A model generated the notes under the pieces. That model was not told the origin of the DNA. It did no database searches and worked only from the letters and a program-made list of their open reading frames with translations. Shown piece after piece: positions 25,010 through 36,184 of a DNA stretch of 64,000 nucleotides. The stretch lies in assembly GCA_009760855.2 (NCBI GenBank), contig WPIO01000008.1:9952001-10016000 (forward strand), given 5' to 3'. Every line of letters starts with the position of its first letter. Position 1 is the stretch's first letter. The position numbers were made by a program, and so were the translations under genes. Source of the DNA: Cristatella mucedo. Lineage: Eukaryota; Bryozoa; Phylactolaemata; Cristatellidae.

Positions 25010-27740
25010 AGCACCCTCAGAAAACTAATTCTCATTCTAGGCAGCTTACAGCTGCTGTGAAGGAAGCATGATCAAATCAGTAGTTGTAATAATTGCGTCA
25101 TCAGGTAAAAGAATTTTAGACTAACATGCACAGGGTCAAAATATAAATATGGTTGGAAGCAGCAAGCTCAGTGTCAGCACGCATAAGCACACAAAAGACG
25201 ATTCACAAGGACCCGTCAAATGCTGTAATAAACAGGTGTTTTAAGATTTTTTTTTAATGTCTTCGTCTCAGGGGATGCCGTGACGTCAGTCGGCAGTAAG
25301 TTCCTAGCTTTTGGAGCATATGAACCAAGGGCACAATCTCCAAAGGTTTTTAAGGTAGGCACAGTGGTAACTTGCACGAGGTACAGTGGTAACTTGGCTT
25401 ACATGTTTAATTCGTTCCGTAAAATAGCTCGTATCTCAAATTACTCGTGTGTCAAATCAATTTTTCCCTGGGAGGTCAGACTACTGTAAGATGCTAGCGG
25501 AGTTAGAGGAGAAAGGCTGAAATTAACACCTGAATCTTATTCGCCAATATTTGCCCTTTTCACCGCTCTTTCCTCGCTTTCATCTGCAAGCGTTTTCGAT
25601 AAAAAAAAAAACCTGTCCAGTGAGGTCTTCTTCATCCTCACTTTCATAACGTTTCTGAAACGAGTTAGGCAATTATCATTAAATCCCCCTTGATTGTTCC
25701 GCTGACACACCCACTAGCACTCGTCTATATGAGAGCGATTCCGTTGCAACCGCTTAAAGTCAACGAGTGTGGCACGGGATGCTGGTAGGATGTTATAGCA
25801 TTCACTGTGACGTTCGCTAAATCAAATAGCGGTGGGGTATCTGAAGCTGGCTCACAACCCAAATTTTAGATCTCAATTCAAAGCAAACGTCGGCCGAAAG
25901 ATAGCTCATATCTCGAAAAACTTGTGACCTGTGACACTTGTAAGCCAAGGTATGGCTAAACGACTAGAGTCAGAACAGCTGGTTGTACGATGCTTGCCGT
26001 TGTTACATAGTAGTTCTGATAGGTAGGCTAGAGCCAGACAATGAAGGATCCTAAAAGTTAGTGACATAACATTGAAATTTATATGCTGCTTGATTGAGAG
26101 CCAATGCAGGTCAGCGAGATCTGGCGTGACTTGGAAACTGCGACGCTCACGTCAGACAAGCCTAGCGGCAGATTTTTGCACTAATTGTAAGCGCAGGATT
26201 GCGCCTGCCGGTAGACCAGCAAGCAGTGAGTTACAGAAGTCGAGACGCTATGTCACAAATGCATGGACTAATTTGGATGTAGTATCCCTATCTAAGCAAG
26301 CCCGGATTTTAGCAATATTATATAGCTAAAAGAATGCAGACTTGACTTTGGAGCTGATGTGTTCATCTAGTATAACTTCACTTTGGAACGGTACACCTAG
26401 AACACGTGTAGATGCAACAGATTTTGAGCGATTGAGCTTTTTTATTTTTGAGCCGATTTTGAGCGATCGAGCTTTCCCGTTTCTGAGTCACAATTGGTTC
26501 TCTCATAAATAGAAATTGTATTCTGTTGTCATATAATTTGAGAAATTTGCTACCATCCATTTGCGATTGTCATCAATCTATGTAGCAAGGTTGTGTAGAT
26601 AATTCAACGTGATGGAGGGCTGAGATGAATCCAAGCAAAGGCATAACTGAGTGTCATCTGTATTTAAGTGAAAACCTAGATTGTGATTGGAGATCACGTC
26701 GGCAAGAGTGGTAGTATAAACTATGAAAAAACGAACCGAGTGCAGAGCCCTGAGGTACCCCTTACTTCGGCGGCTCGTCGGATGAACTTCTCGGTGCACA
26801 TTAACATTCTATAGTCTCCCACTGAGGGAGGATCTGAACCTTTGTAATCCATAGCAGCCAGTAGATGACCAGACGAGATGAGAGGTGCTCAAGAAGCGTT
26901 TCGATCCATTGTACTAAACGCTGCCGAAAGATTGAGCGAAACGAGCAAAGAGACTTTGCCCAAGTCTGCATTACTGAGAAGGTCATTAGATACCCGAAGC
27001 AATGCTGACTCTCGAGTGATTACATCTAAATCTAGACTGGATCTTACATGCTAAGTATAAAGTTTCAATATATAAGAGTTCAGCAGGTCTGCTGCAGCTC
27101 GTTCCTCCGTTCGTGTCTTCGATAGGAACGGCAGAAGGGAGACTGAGTGGAAGCTGCTTGAGTCTTCTTGGTCGGTGTTTTTTCTTAATTAGTGGCATAA
27201 CAACAGCCCTTTAGAAAGTTACATGGACATGAGCTGAGGCTAGCTAAGGACATGTTGATTATGTTATTTATGAGGGCAGCAGTAGATCTATGCATCGTAT
27301 AGGTAGGACAGTGGCAACGGGATCTGGAGGATTAGTTGTCATCTGAGATCGGGAGATGAATTTCAAGATAAGGTCATTCGTGGCCTCCTTGAGTGTAGAC
27401 ATTAAGGTAGTACACGGAATTGAGGGACATGAGTCTGGTGTTGATGTTATTGAGGGACATGAGTCCAGATGGGATGCTGCTAGCTTAGGGATGGACTTCT
27501 GATCTTGTCTATCTTGCTGACAGAGAAGCTAGAGAAGCGATCAGCTAGGTCACCACACGGATCTCTAAATAAGGAGCAAACAACCTGGGAGTGGTTAATT
27601 AGATGGTTTACGGCAGACATCAGCATTTTTGGATTGTGCATCTGTGATTCAGCAATATTTTTGTATAAGCTGAATTTGGCCTTCGTTAGGATCAATTTTT
27701 GTGATAATTCTTACTGAGATGCTCACTGAGATGCATACTT
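25010..27740 (-). mobile_element. Long, old L2-A-related LINE copy
   Basis: The longest minus-strand LINE of the window. The 3' UTR starts at about 25010. The C-terminal ORF2 region lies at 25280-25350 and 25960-26330, separated by ~600 bp of unrelated or highly decayed DNA. The thumb follows, then the palm with a decayed YADD (LGFHLNTDDTQLCL, near 26680), the fingers near 27100, and an upstream domain (MSAVNHLINHSQVV...LADRFSSFSVSKIDKIRS, near 27500-27640). Many stops and frameshifts make it a fossil. It preserves parts of ORF2 that the younger, shorter copies lack. Confidence 0.7.
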
Positions 27741-27793
27741 ACTACGTTGTGAGTTTCATGTGATGACGCCGAGGTCGGCTTCCGCGATTTTCG

Positions 27794-27897
27794 CCTGAGC
27801 GAGATGCTCAGGCCTGGATACATTTTGCTCTATATGCAAACATTTACAGAAAAAAGCTCCATGAAGTTTGATGACATATACAGCAAAATGTATCCAG
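27794..27897. repeat. Hairpin-forming inverted repeats
   Basis: Two nested structures. CCTGAGC (27794-27800) pairs with GCTCAGG (27806-27812). The 16-bp CTGGATACATTTTGCT (27814-27829) has its exact complement at 27882-27897 around a 52-bp loop. It may be a remnant of a small inverted-repeat element. Confidence 0.6.
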
Positions 27898-28297
27898 ATG
27901 AAATTGGAAGTTTCTCTTGCTTCATTTGAAGCGAGCAGAGCTGAACTTTCATTTCAAATCTCCCTTGGATTCGTGAAGTTTTAGACGAGTAATGGGATTT
28001 ACAAGGCACCCATGTACCCTGGCAATGAAGCTGTATAAAAGTCATAAGAATGCACCTCAACAAGCTTCAAGCATGTATTTTGATCTACCAAGGTTCAACG
28101 ACTTTGGGTACAAGTCGTATATGATGCCGAGATTGCTCAATTTTTAATTTGTAGACTTGTTGCTTCCGGGTAAGACCTGATTTGCATAACCACTTTTTCT
28201 TTCTTGCGGAAGTTGTCAGAGCTTCCGATCCCAGTTCTAACAGATTTGTCTTTCGAAAGGTACCCTAAACACAAACTCGACTTTCGGACTGAAATTC

Positions 28298-28428
28298 CCT
28301 CTTAATCTCTATTCAAGCGCTTCACATACGCCACGGGTCTCGAGCCCGTGATCTCGTCATCAAATAAGTTCACCTTGTCCTTGGCTCAAGGTGAGCACCT
28401 TAACCACAGGGCCAAACCTTCGCGGCAT
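28298..28428 (-). mobile_element. SINE-2 copy
   Basis: Minus-strand SINE. It has a tRNA-like head with GTGGTTAAGGTGCTCACC (A box) and a B-box region around CACGGGCTCGAGACC, then the L2-A-like tail GAAGCGCTTGAATAGAGATT. Divergent copy. Confidence 0.6.
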
Positions 28429-29057
28429 AGAAGGGGCCATAGTTCTCTTGGGGCACAATTTTCATTGATGCTTCTGCTATTATACAGAAACTATAAAAGA
28501 AGAACGTAAGATCACCTTTCCCGGCGGCAACATCGTGGAGCGTGGAGAAATAGCAAGGTTCACATGAAAACAGCGAAACAGTGCTATTCGTGGTGGTGCT
28601 GCGGCCAGAAGCACCAGTGAAAAGGCGCAGACTATAGTGGTGCGTCTTTCGAATATCGCTCTAAGATAACCAAATTTCTATCCAGGCGCTTAACAACTCG
28701 CGGGAATTGAATCAATAACCAATAGCTAATTAAATGAGCGGTATCGGGCATGAGAATTAGCATAGCACACCTCAGACAGTCATGCATTGTGCACAGGTAG
28801 CAAAGCAAATAATAATAAAGACAAGTCAACTAAGGCTCAGAGAGAGCTGAGCGAAAAATATGCGTCTGTAGCTGAGACTTAAAACTATGCTAATTCAATG
28901 CAGTCGGCAACAGAATCCGGCAGCGAGGCGCCTGCCTTTCAGCGCATGTGAAGCGAAAGCCGGACGATGACCAAAAGATGGCTCGCCAAAAGTGTGCTTT
29001 CCGGTCTCGTGGTCTTTCTCCCTCGCCACTTAACGTGATGTAAATATAATTAAAAAA
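28429..29057. other. Intergenic, no supported feature
   Basis: AT-rich DNA between two SINE-2 copies. No exon or RNA gene is recognised. Confidence 0.35.
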
Positions 29058-29172
29058 CATAATTCATTTATATTGCGCCCCAAGAGAACTTAATCTCTCT
29101 TAAGGCGCTTCACATATGCCTCGGGGCTAGAGCCCACGACCTCAGCCAGACCTTGGTCGGAGCGAGCACTCA
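29058..29172 (-). mobile_element. SINE-2 copy
   Basis: Minus-strand SINE-2. The tail (ATATAAATG end, AGAGATTAAGTTCTCTTGGG) is intact. The tRNA-like part is short, with B box GTGGGCTCTAGCCC. The 5' head is partly lost. Confidence 0.65.
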
Positions 29173-30124
29173 CGTCATTTCTGCAGAGGGCCTGAAACTG
29201 CCGTGCAGAAGAGGCTCTAGGCTGCTGCTGTCTTGAGACCTGACGAAAAAATTATCACTCGCACGTTCAGAGCCTGCAGCTCCTGGCTACGGTGTGTCAC
29301 CTGGCTGTCTAAAAAGAATCCACTCCCTCTAAGCAAATGGCGGTCGCGCTCTAGATGGAAACTGACTCGCCGCCCACAGCTAAAAGTCAGCTTCATCTAA
29401 GACATTGCAAAGACGCCCACCCCCACTCCCACCCAGTGCACAGCCGAGCAGCGCAGGCAGTGCGTGCGCCTCGGGCGTCGCGGGCCAGCTGAGAGAAGCC
29501 GTGCCGCGTCTCAACGCAGTTTTCAAATTTGAGGGCTCCCTCATTGAAACCTGCTTTCCGGCGCCACGAGCGAGCTGCAGCGGCTCCCAAACTATATCCT
29601 TTGACACATTTGGCTTGTAATCAGGCCGGTAACCCAGCGGTTGCTGCATAATCTGCCTCTGATGTGGCTTCCCTCGGTACGCGGACCCGCCCTCGACGAC
29701 AGTTTCTTGGAAGTACGGGCTGGACTGTTCCCGGTAAGTCTGGTCGGGCCGATCGGAAACAGAAGATGGCGCAAGACGAAACGCGGACGATGAGGCTGAG
29801 TGGGGTTGCCTGCTGCAGCTCTGGGAACCTCAGGAGAAAAAGGTTTGCTGACGCGTTTGCTACTGCGTTTGCGTCGTCACTTAAATCGTGCTACCTATAG
29901 CATTTCTCTGAGTTTTGAAGTCAGTCGGCTTTCAAGCGTTATGACCGAGCTGTAGCAGCTCCGAAGCTAAAGCCTTTAACACAAACGCAGCGCATGAAAC
30001 GGTACCAAGCGTCACAACCCGCCACCGGAAGCCGGTGAAACTAACGCCAAGAAGCGCAGCTAACTGAAAATAGGCATGCTGCTGGCTTTGTAGAATATTT
30101 ACGACATCGTGCGTTAATTAATAA
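29173..30124. other. Intergenic, no supported gene
   Basis: The 29400-29900 part is GC-rich with overlapping open frames on both strands. None has recognisable motifs or a phase-consistent splice partner. It might be a CpG-rich regulatory region, but nothing proves this. Confidence 0.3.
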
Positions 30125-30600
30125 TCATCGTTGACCCTCAAGGCCCACCACGGCTTGGCTCCTCCGTACCTAGCTGAACTGCTACACCAGTTTCAGCCTC
30201 TTCGCGCCCTCATGTCCTGTATGGGCAATAAATTAGTTGTTCCGTTCCTCCGCTTAAAAACCGTTGGAGACAGAAGCTTTAGCTCTGCAAGTCCCAGGCT
30301 GGGGAACTCGCTTCCACAATGCTTACGCAAAAACAACTATTCTCCTACTGCCGACTATGGCTCATCCTTTTCAACGGTCCTGAGCTGTTACTTCCATGCT
30401 ACTCACTACCTCAACTGCTCTCCTGACTCTGCTATGCTTCCCACTTTCTCTTTGTTGCGTGAGACGAAGTCTGTTGGCTACCGAATGCGTACCGAAAGCC
30501 GCTTAGGCTGTGAGTGGGCTATACAAAACTCTCCTGCGTAACACCCATATGGTCTTTATGACTTTGTGGAGTTACAGATGGAGATACATTACATTACATC
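30125..30600 (+). mobile_element. L2-B LINE 3' copy
   Basis: Plus-strand L2-B with a 136-codon frame (APPYLAELLHQFQPLRAL, LRLKTVGDRSFSSASPRL, RETKSVGYRMRTESRLGC) and an ACATTACAT terminus. It is 5'-truncated at about 30125 and close in sequence to the 17.7-kb copy. Confidence 0.85.
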
Positions 30601-30927
30601 GTAATCCAGAAACCGCTAATCTCTGAAGCTACTGTCGAGACGCAATAATACCATCCTGCGCTTTGCCGGTAACTGGGAGGGCACCGAGGTTCAGAGAGAT
30701 AAGAGGAAGGGCGTAAGCGAAGACGCGCCGCCTGTACCACCTAACCTTTCATCTCCGCCTATAAACCGCTTAGCCACCCGCCCGCCTCCGGGGCAGGCGC
30801 TACGGTCACGATTTCTATTATTTACGCTTTAGGCATAGATTGGGTCTAGAAAACCATGGAAAATGGCCAACTCACACAATAAAACCTACAGCTTGCGCGG
30901 GCAAAAGAATATTTTTTGTTTGCATAG

Positions 30928-31020
30928 CTCTGTAAGAGAACTTAATCTCTACATATGCCCTTTACATACGCCATGGGGCTCGAGCCCCCGACCTCGGCCA
31001 CACCTTGTTATGGGCGAGCC
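30928..31020 (-). mobile_element. SINE-2 fragment
   Basis: Partial minus-strand SINE-2 with the tail core AGAGATTAAGTTCTCTTACA and B box GGGGGCTCGAGCCCC. The head is interrupted by an L2-A 3' UTR beginning at 31022. Confidence 0.55.
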
Positions 31021-31021
31021 C

Positions 31022-31266
31022 TGTGATTCTTCCTTCACGTGCTTATGCGTGCTGGCACTGTGCATGCTGCCACTAACCACATTTACATGCTGACCCTGTG
31101 CATGTCACCCCTAACCATGTTATTCATTTTGTTTGTTTTTCAAGCATGATTTTACTTACCATTTAATTGCATTTCCCTTTGCAGCAAATGTAAAGCGCCT
31201 AGAAAGAGATTAAGTTCTCTGAGGGCACTTTATCAAGTACATTATCATTATTATTATTATTATTAC
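31022..31266 (+). mobile_element. L2-A LINE 3' UTR
   Basis: Plus-strand terminal ~245 bp of L2-A: GTGCTTATGCGTGCTGGCAC, the repeated CATGCTGACC/CACCCCTAACC motifs, the core AAGCGCCTAGAAAGAGATTA and an ATTATT tail. No coding part remains. Confidence 0.8.
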
Positions 31267-31479
31267 AAACACAAGCAAGCTAGCTGTCACTGTTTCGCTG
31301 TTTTTGTCTGCCTCTTCTGCTTGTAAGCACGTCGATGCCATTGAGGCGATCTGCCGTGTGCCAGTTAGTGCACTCCGGATTGTTCATTTTAAAAGCTCAC
31401 CGACGCTTCCTTCAGCAAGTCGCCGTGAGCGATGAACATTTAACCAGTAGCTCCCACGCGCGAGGTCCTCAGCTGATGG

Positions 31480-31820
31480 AATCTGCTGCAGCAACTGGTA
31501 AACGGAATGCTTGCCTTGCCGATATTCGATCCTGGATGTCGGAAAATGTCTTAAAACTAAATGACGATAAAACTGAACTGCTGCTCATAGGACACCTTAA
31601 GCGTGTAGTTGGATTAGAAGGATTTGCTCTTCCAATAGGTGATTCTTTTGTGCAACCATCACATCGTGCTAGAAATGTAGGTGTCGTTTTCGACAACGGC
31701 ATAAATTTTAAAAGCTCCGTTCAGAAGACTGCTTCTGCAGCTAGCCGTTATGTTTGATCCTTATCCAAGATAAGCAGCGTCTTCCACACTGGCTTGCAAA
31801 AAATTTAACAAGCTCATTTA
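31480..31820 (+). mobile_element. L2-B LINE, left part of an interrupted copy
   Basis: Plus-strand L2-B internal region (NACLADIRSWMSENVLKLND, KTELLLIGHLKRVVGLEGFA, then a stop at Arg codon 31758). It stops at the equivalent of LAKNLTSS, where a second L2-B on the minus strand has inserted. The remainder resumes near 32945. Confidence 0.75.
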
Positions 31821-32930
31821 ATGTAACGTATCTCTGTCTGTAACTCCAAAAAGTCATAAAGACTAAGTGGGTATTACGAAGGAGAGTTTTGTATAGCCCA
31901 CTCACAGCTTAAGCGGCTTTCTGTACGTATTCGGTAGCCAGCAGACTTCATCTCACGCAACAAAGTGAAAGTGGGAAGTATAGGAGAGTCAGGAGAGCAG
32001 TTGAGTTAGAGAGTAGCATGAGCATGAAAGTAGCAACTAGGGACCGCTGAAAAGGATGAGCCATAGTCGGTAGAAGGAGAGCAGTTGTCGTTGCTTAAGA
32101 ATTGTAGAGGCGAGTTCCACAGTCTAGGGCCTGCAGAGCTAAAGCTTCGGTCGCCAACGGTTTTTAAGCAGAGAAATGGAACAGCTAATTTATTGTCCAT
32201 GCAGGACCTGAGGGTGAGAAGAGGCTGAAACTGGTGCAGCATTTCAGCAAGGTATGGAGGAGCCAAGCCGTGGCGGACCGTGGCGGGCCTTGTCGGTCAG
32301 CGTAAGAACTTTGCTCTGTATCCGTTGAACAACCGGCAGCCATCCTGGCTTTTTTAGCAAAGGAGACGCGTGGTCAGACCTCTAGGACTTGAAAACTAGC
32401 CTTGCAGCCATATTCATAGCCAGCTGTAGTGGCCTAGTTACTTTCTTTGGTAGCCCAACCAAAAGGGAATTACATTAATCAAGCCGACACAGAACTAAGA
32501 AGCTAGCTTAATTAATTTTTTGCAAGCCACTGTGGAAGACAGCTCCAAATCTTGGATAGGGATTGGACGTGACGGCAAGCTGTAGAAGCAGTCTTCTGAA
32601 TGAAGCTTTTAAAATTTAGGCAGCTGTCGAAAATGACACCTAAATTTTGAGCACCTGGTGATGGTTGCACCAAGGTATCACCTATTAGAAGATCAAAGCC
32701 TTCTAATCCAGCCACACGTATAGGGCGTCTTGTGAGCAGCAGTTCGGTTTTATCGTCCTTTAGTTTCAAGATGTTTTCCGACATCCAGGATCTAATGTCG
32801 GCAAGGCAAGCATTCAGTTTCTTAGTTGCTGCAGCAGCTTCCGCCGGTTGTAATGACAAATACAGCTGAGTATCGGCAGCATAAAAGGGATGTCCTACTC
32901 CATGGGCCTTAATCACTTTTCCCAGAGGCG
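31821..32930 (-). mobile_element. L2-B LINE inserted in another L2-B
   Basis: Minus-strand copy of ~1.1 kb. Its ATGTAACGTATCTC 3' end lies at 31821. Reading leftward in its own sense it carries YAADTQLYLSLQPAEAAAA (active site decayed from YADD), MSENILKLKDDKTELLL, then the C-terminal region with several frameshifts. The 5' end is at about 32930. It splits the plus-strand L2-B copy 31480-31820 / 32945-33095. Confidence 0.8.
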
Positions 32931-32944
32931 AGATTATTTTTGAT

Positions 32945-33095
32945 TACAGATTATTTGTCTCGGCTTGATTATTGTAATTCTCTTTTGGCTGGGCTACCAA
33001 AACAAACAGCTAGGCCACTGCAAAAAGCTGTGAGTACGGCTGCAAGGCTAGTTTTCTCAAGTCCCAGAGGTTTGACCACGTGTTTCCTTTGCTAA
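32945..33095 (+). mobile_element. L2-B LINE, right part of the interrupted copy
   Basis: Continues the plus-strand copy from 31480-31820: the sequence for SRLDYCNS...LLAGLPK follows exactly the position where the left part ended, with about 30 extra bases at the junction. It ends near 33095 at an L2-A fragment in opposite orientation. Confidence 0.7.
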
Positions 33096-33280
33096 ACGTG
33101 TCTTTGATAGGAACGGTAGAAGGAAGACCGTGCGGAACTTGCTCAAGTTCTCTTGGCCTAGCGTTGCTTTCTTGAGTAGTGGCTTGACTACAGCCTTTTT
33201 TAAAGTGCTGGGACATGACCTGAGGCTAATGGCATATTTATGATTTTAGTTATGCATGGCAGCAGCAGATCTATGCTATT
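33096..33280 (-). mobile_element. L2-A LINE internal fragment
   Basis: Minus-strand fragment encoding KKGCSQATTQESNARPRELE, matching the fingers region of the old copy near 27100 (IKKKHRPRRLKQLPLSLPS). Both ends are truncated. Confidence 0.55.
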
Positions 33281-33994
33281 ATTATCAATTACAATTATTA
33301 TTATAAACTTTTGCCTTTGTGGGATTTTATTTCAGGATGCTGTCTCGGGGCTCTGGCGAGCAGCGTCTGTTGAACCATCCCGTCGCCTGAAGACACGACA
33401 TCAAGGCTAACGTGACAGGTCCCTCAGTATTCAAGCAATGGAAATATGTCAGCTGCACACTAGTTGGATTGGAATACTCGCTTCCAACCCAAAGAGGTAG
33501 CTCCTAGATCTGCTGCAGAAAAAGAAGAAACCCGGTTGTGTGCGATGCGTCGAAAGGAGTTTCTATCGGGGGGGAGGGACGAGGCGTTACCGCAATCTTC
33601 CAACAAAAGGTGACTCACACAAAAACGAACAGCTTTTATAGAATACAGGCGATGGCTCTTTCCGGACGATCGGCGTAAATGTCACCGACTTTGAAATCAT
33701 AAGGCTCAGGAATTGAGGCGTCTGTGGAAAAAATGCACTCGTCTCCTCTCCAGTTTCGCGTCGAACAAGCTTGTGTGTGTGCACTGTTGGCTTGGAATGC
33801 CCTGTCTGTGGAAAAAGCTCAAGTCTAACAGGCGCGGATGCAAGTACAGCACAGCCTGCACTCGGTATTCTACCTTAGGCCAACTGCTGCCAACGTCTCA
33901 GACAAAACTATCCGTTACACAGACTGGCAGCTAGCCAGTCACAACTGACACGACATGATTTACGCTTCTAGGTTTTTATCATGGAGCATATCAC
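33281..33994. other. Intergenic, no supported feature
   Basis: Small ATT repeat at 33274-33305, otherwise unremarkable. Open frames are short and without motifs. Confidence 0.3.
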
Positions 33995-34105
33995 AAAAGC
34001 TATGTTGTCTAATAATAGTAATAATGAGAATAAACTTGATAAAGCGCCCTCTGACAACTCAATCTCTTTCTAGGCGCTTTACATTTGCAGCAAAGGAAAC
34101 ACGTC
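33995..34105 (-). mobile_element. L2-A LINE 3' tail
   Basis: Minus-strand tail only: TAATAATGAGAATAAACTTG, then the AAAGCGCCCTCTGACAACTC core and TAGGCGCTTTACATTTGC. It is truncated after ~100 bp. Confidence 0.75.
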
Positions 34106-34974
34106 TAACACGCCAGTATGTTCGAAAAGTTTGTTTGGTTCACAATATGCGACACCTGTGTAAAAAACGTAGAAATTCGTCGACTGCCCTGAAAGGCCTG
34201 CACATCTGCGGTAGTCGGTAAGCATAAAGCCACAACCGTGCTGGAGCTCCATTGCAAAATTATTCCCACCGCTGCAAAGTCGGCCGAAGCTTTACTCTCC
34301 GTCCAGACTCTTCAATAAAGCACACGGATATTCTCGCGGAGCATGTCGCACAAAAATTCTACTTGTACGCAAAAAAGGCAGAAGGATCATTCGGCTCAGT
34401 TGCAGTCGCCCAAACGGAGCTCTTTGGCAAAGCTCTGCTCGTCTTCGACAAACGCCATATATGGCTCGGCGGTTTCGGGATTTGAACCCAAGTCTACCGA
34501 TCGGAAGGACAGTGCCGTAGAAACCAAAAACTTCATAGCAGTCAGGTAGTGGGGAAAGGTGGAAGATCGGGCATTGTTGCAAAAGGAGTCGATGCATTGT
34601 ACGTTGTACTTTGGAACGGCCGAGTCGACTACGTAAATAAGCCTGGCATAAGTATTTTGTTTCGGCACGTGACTCCACTTCTGATGAGCAATGACGCATT
34701 AAGGTGAACCCCAGCAGAGAGATCAGTAAACTTGGATCTACACTCATAGCCCAAAACCTTCAGGTTCAAACTGTATAAAACTAACGTTCAGTCGATTCTG
34801 CAGCCTCAATTATATAGCGCCAGAACAGTCTCAACTGTTGCCACTTTTTTTTATTCCGACTTGCAGAGTACAGTAAAGAATTGCCTGCTGTAGGCTCGAA
34901 CCCGCGTGATATGGGCCTTAGATTGCAGGCACCATACCTCTAGGCTAAGACTTGAGCCAAAAGTACTATATTTT
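34106..34974. other. Intergenic with tRNA-like relics
   Basis: Two minus-strand B-box-like motifs, near 34478-34495 (complement of GGTTTCGGGATTTGAACCC) and 34890-34905 (complement of GCTCGAACCCGCG), suggest SINE or tRNA pseudogene heads. No cloverleaf folds and no SINE body follows. Confidence 0.3.
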
Positions 34975-35445
34975 ATGCTGTGTAAGCCCCCCCCCGATAT
35001 ATAAGCCCCTAAATTGTTTAATTAATTTTTTTGAGATACAAAATACTTGTATTCAGTAATTGAATCAACTGAACACTATCAAAACACATAATAATCACTC
35101 CTGTCCTTATCACTATCCTCTGCATCAGGAATGGCGACGATACCCTCTCCATCTTCCTCGTTCACATCGCAAGCTTGAAATTTGGTGGAAACTCCATCAT
35201 CATTGTCGTCACTCTCTTCACAGACTGCGTCATATTCAGTTCCGTCTATTGCATCAAAAATGCCGCAAATACATTCAAAATGTATTTAAATACCGGAATG
35301 AATTCAAAGCAGATACGCCTTTTAGCGCAACATTAAAGTAAAAAAGCAACCTTCCATGTATTAGCCCCTCTCCATTATCTGACCCCAAATTTTGGAGAGA
35401 AAAAAGAAGGGGAGCTTATACACGGCAATACGGCAAATGCCTGCG
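34975..35445 (-). mobile_element. DNA-transposon remnant with acidic ORF tail
   Basis: The left end contains TGTGTAAGCCCC. The right end, reverse-complemented, contains TGTATAAGCTCCCC, giving imperfect terminal inverted repeats. The minus-strand interior encodes a short acidic tail (CEESDDNDDGVSTKFQACDV, NEEDGEGIVAIPDAEDSDKD) ending in SDYYVF and a stop. Acidic C-terminal ends are common in pogo/Tigger-type transposases, but this placement is inference and the DDE domain is gone. Confidence 0.4.
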
Positions 35446-36018
35446 AATATTCGACACTAGAAATAATCGCAAGCATACAGTTAAAGAGTATCAATTGAAT
35501 ACCATTTTACTTCCATGCGCCGTACTCACAACTTGGAAAGTAGAATGTAGGAACATTACTAGAAGAACAGAGGTATTGTGAGTACAAGTGGTGCATTGCC
35601 CACCAAACTGACTATACGTCTCCGGCAAGATATTTGGTCTATTAAGGCACACTATAGGCTTTCATTTTGATGCAGATGACACGCAGCGATTTACCTAGCG
35701 ATTTACCTCCCATCCACCACATTAACTCTCTTTTTACTCCATTAGTGTATATTGCTGACATTCGCAGTTGAACCAACTCACCAGTTAGCGACAAGCATAG
35801 TTGTACTCGGAATTTCGAAGTCTAACCCTTAAAATTGGCTACAGGATATTTTATATACCGTCTACATGCAATCTGAATGTCACGTTCTTCAGTGTTATGA
35901 AGTTTAACCAGATAATCCTATCAGCATTGCAGACACGTCGACCTACTATCAGCTACGAAATATTGGATAATTCGGCCCACTAAGATACAGTTGCCATAGC
36001 CAAACTGATAAAAAAAAT
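35446..36018. other. Intergenic, no supported feature
   Basis: AT-rich. The end near 35990 borders a SINE-1 copy. Weak similarity to L2-A 5' sequence near 35650-35880 (TTTTGATGCAGATGACACGC, matching a decayed YADD region) hints at a further LINE fossil. Confidence 0.3.
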
Positions 36019-36184
36019 TCTCGCTGATTTAACAGCCTCTTTTTGTATAGCGACAGAAGAGCCTTTACGGCTTTTACCACCGCTTTCAAAGGCGATAAAG
36101 GATCGCCACCGCAGGATTCGAACGCATGACCTCGGGGCCGAGGTCGTGAAAAGCAACCACCTTACCTAGTGAGCCAGCACGGCT
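36019..36184 (-). mobile_element. SINE-1 copy
   Basis: Nearly full minus-strand SINE-1. The 3' end is CTGATTTAACAGCCTCTTTT. The body is TATAGCGACAGAAGAGCC and GGCGATAAAGGATCGCC. The B box (complement of CATGCGTTCGAATCC) and the head with A box (ACTAGGTAAGGTGG on its own sense strand) follow. It lies directly beside an L2-A fragment. Confidence 0.85.

Noticed and set aside
34478-34905. Possible tRNA genes from GGGTTCAAATCCC-type motifs
   Set aside because: No acceptor stem or cloverleaf could be paired around them; more likely SINE heads or relics.
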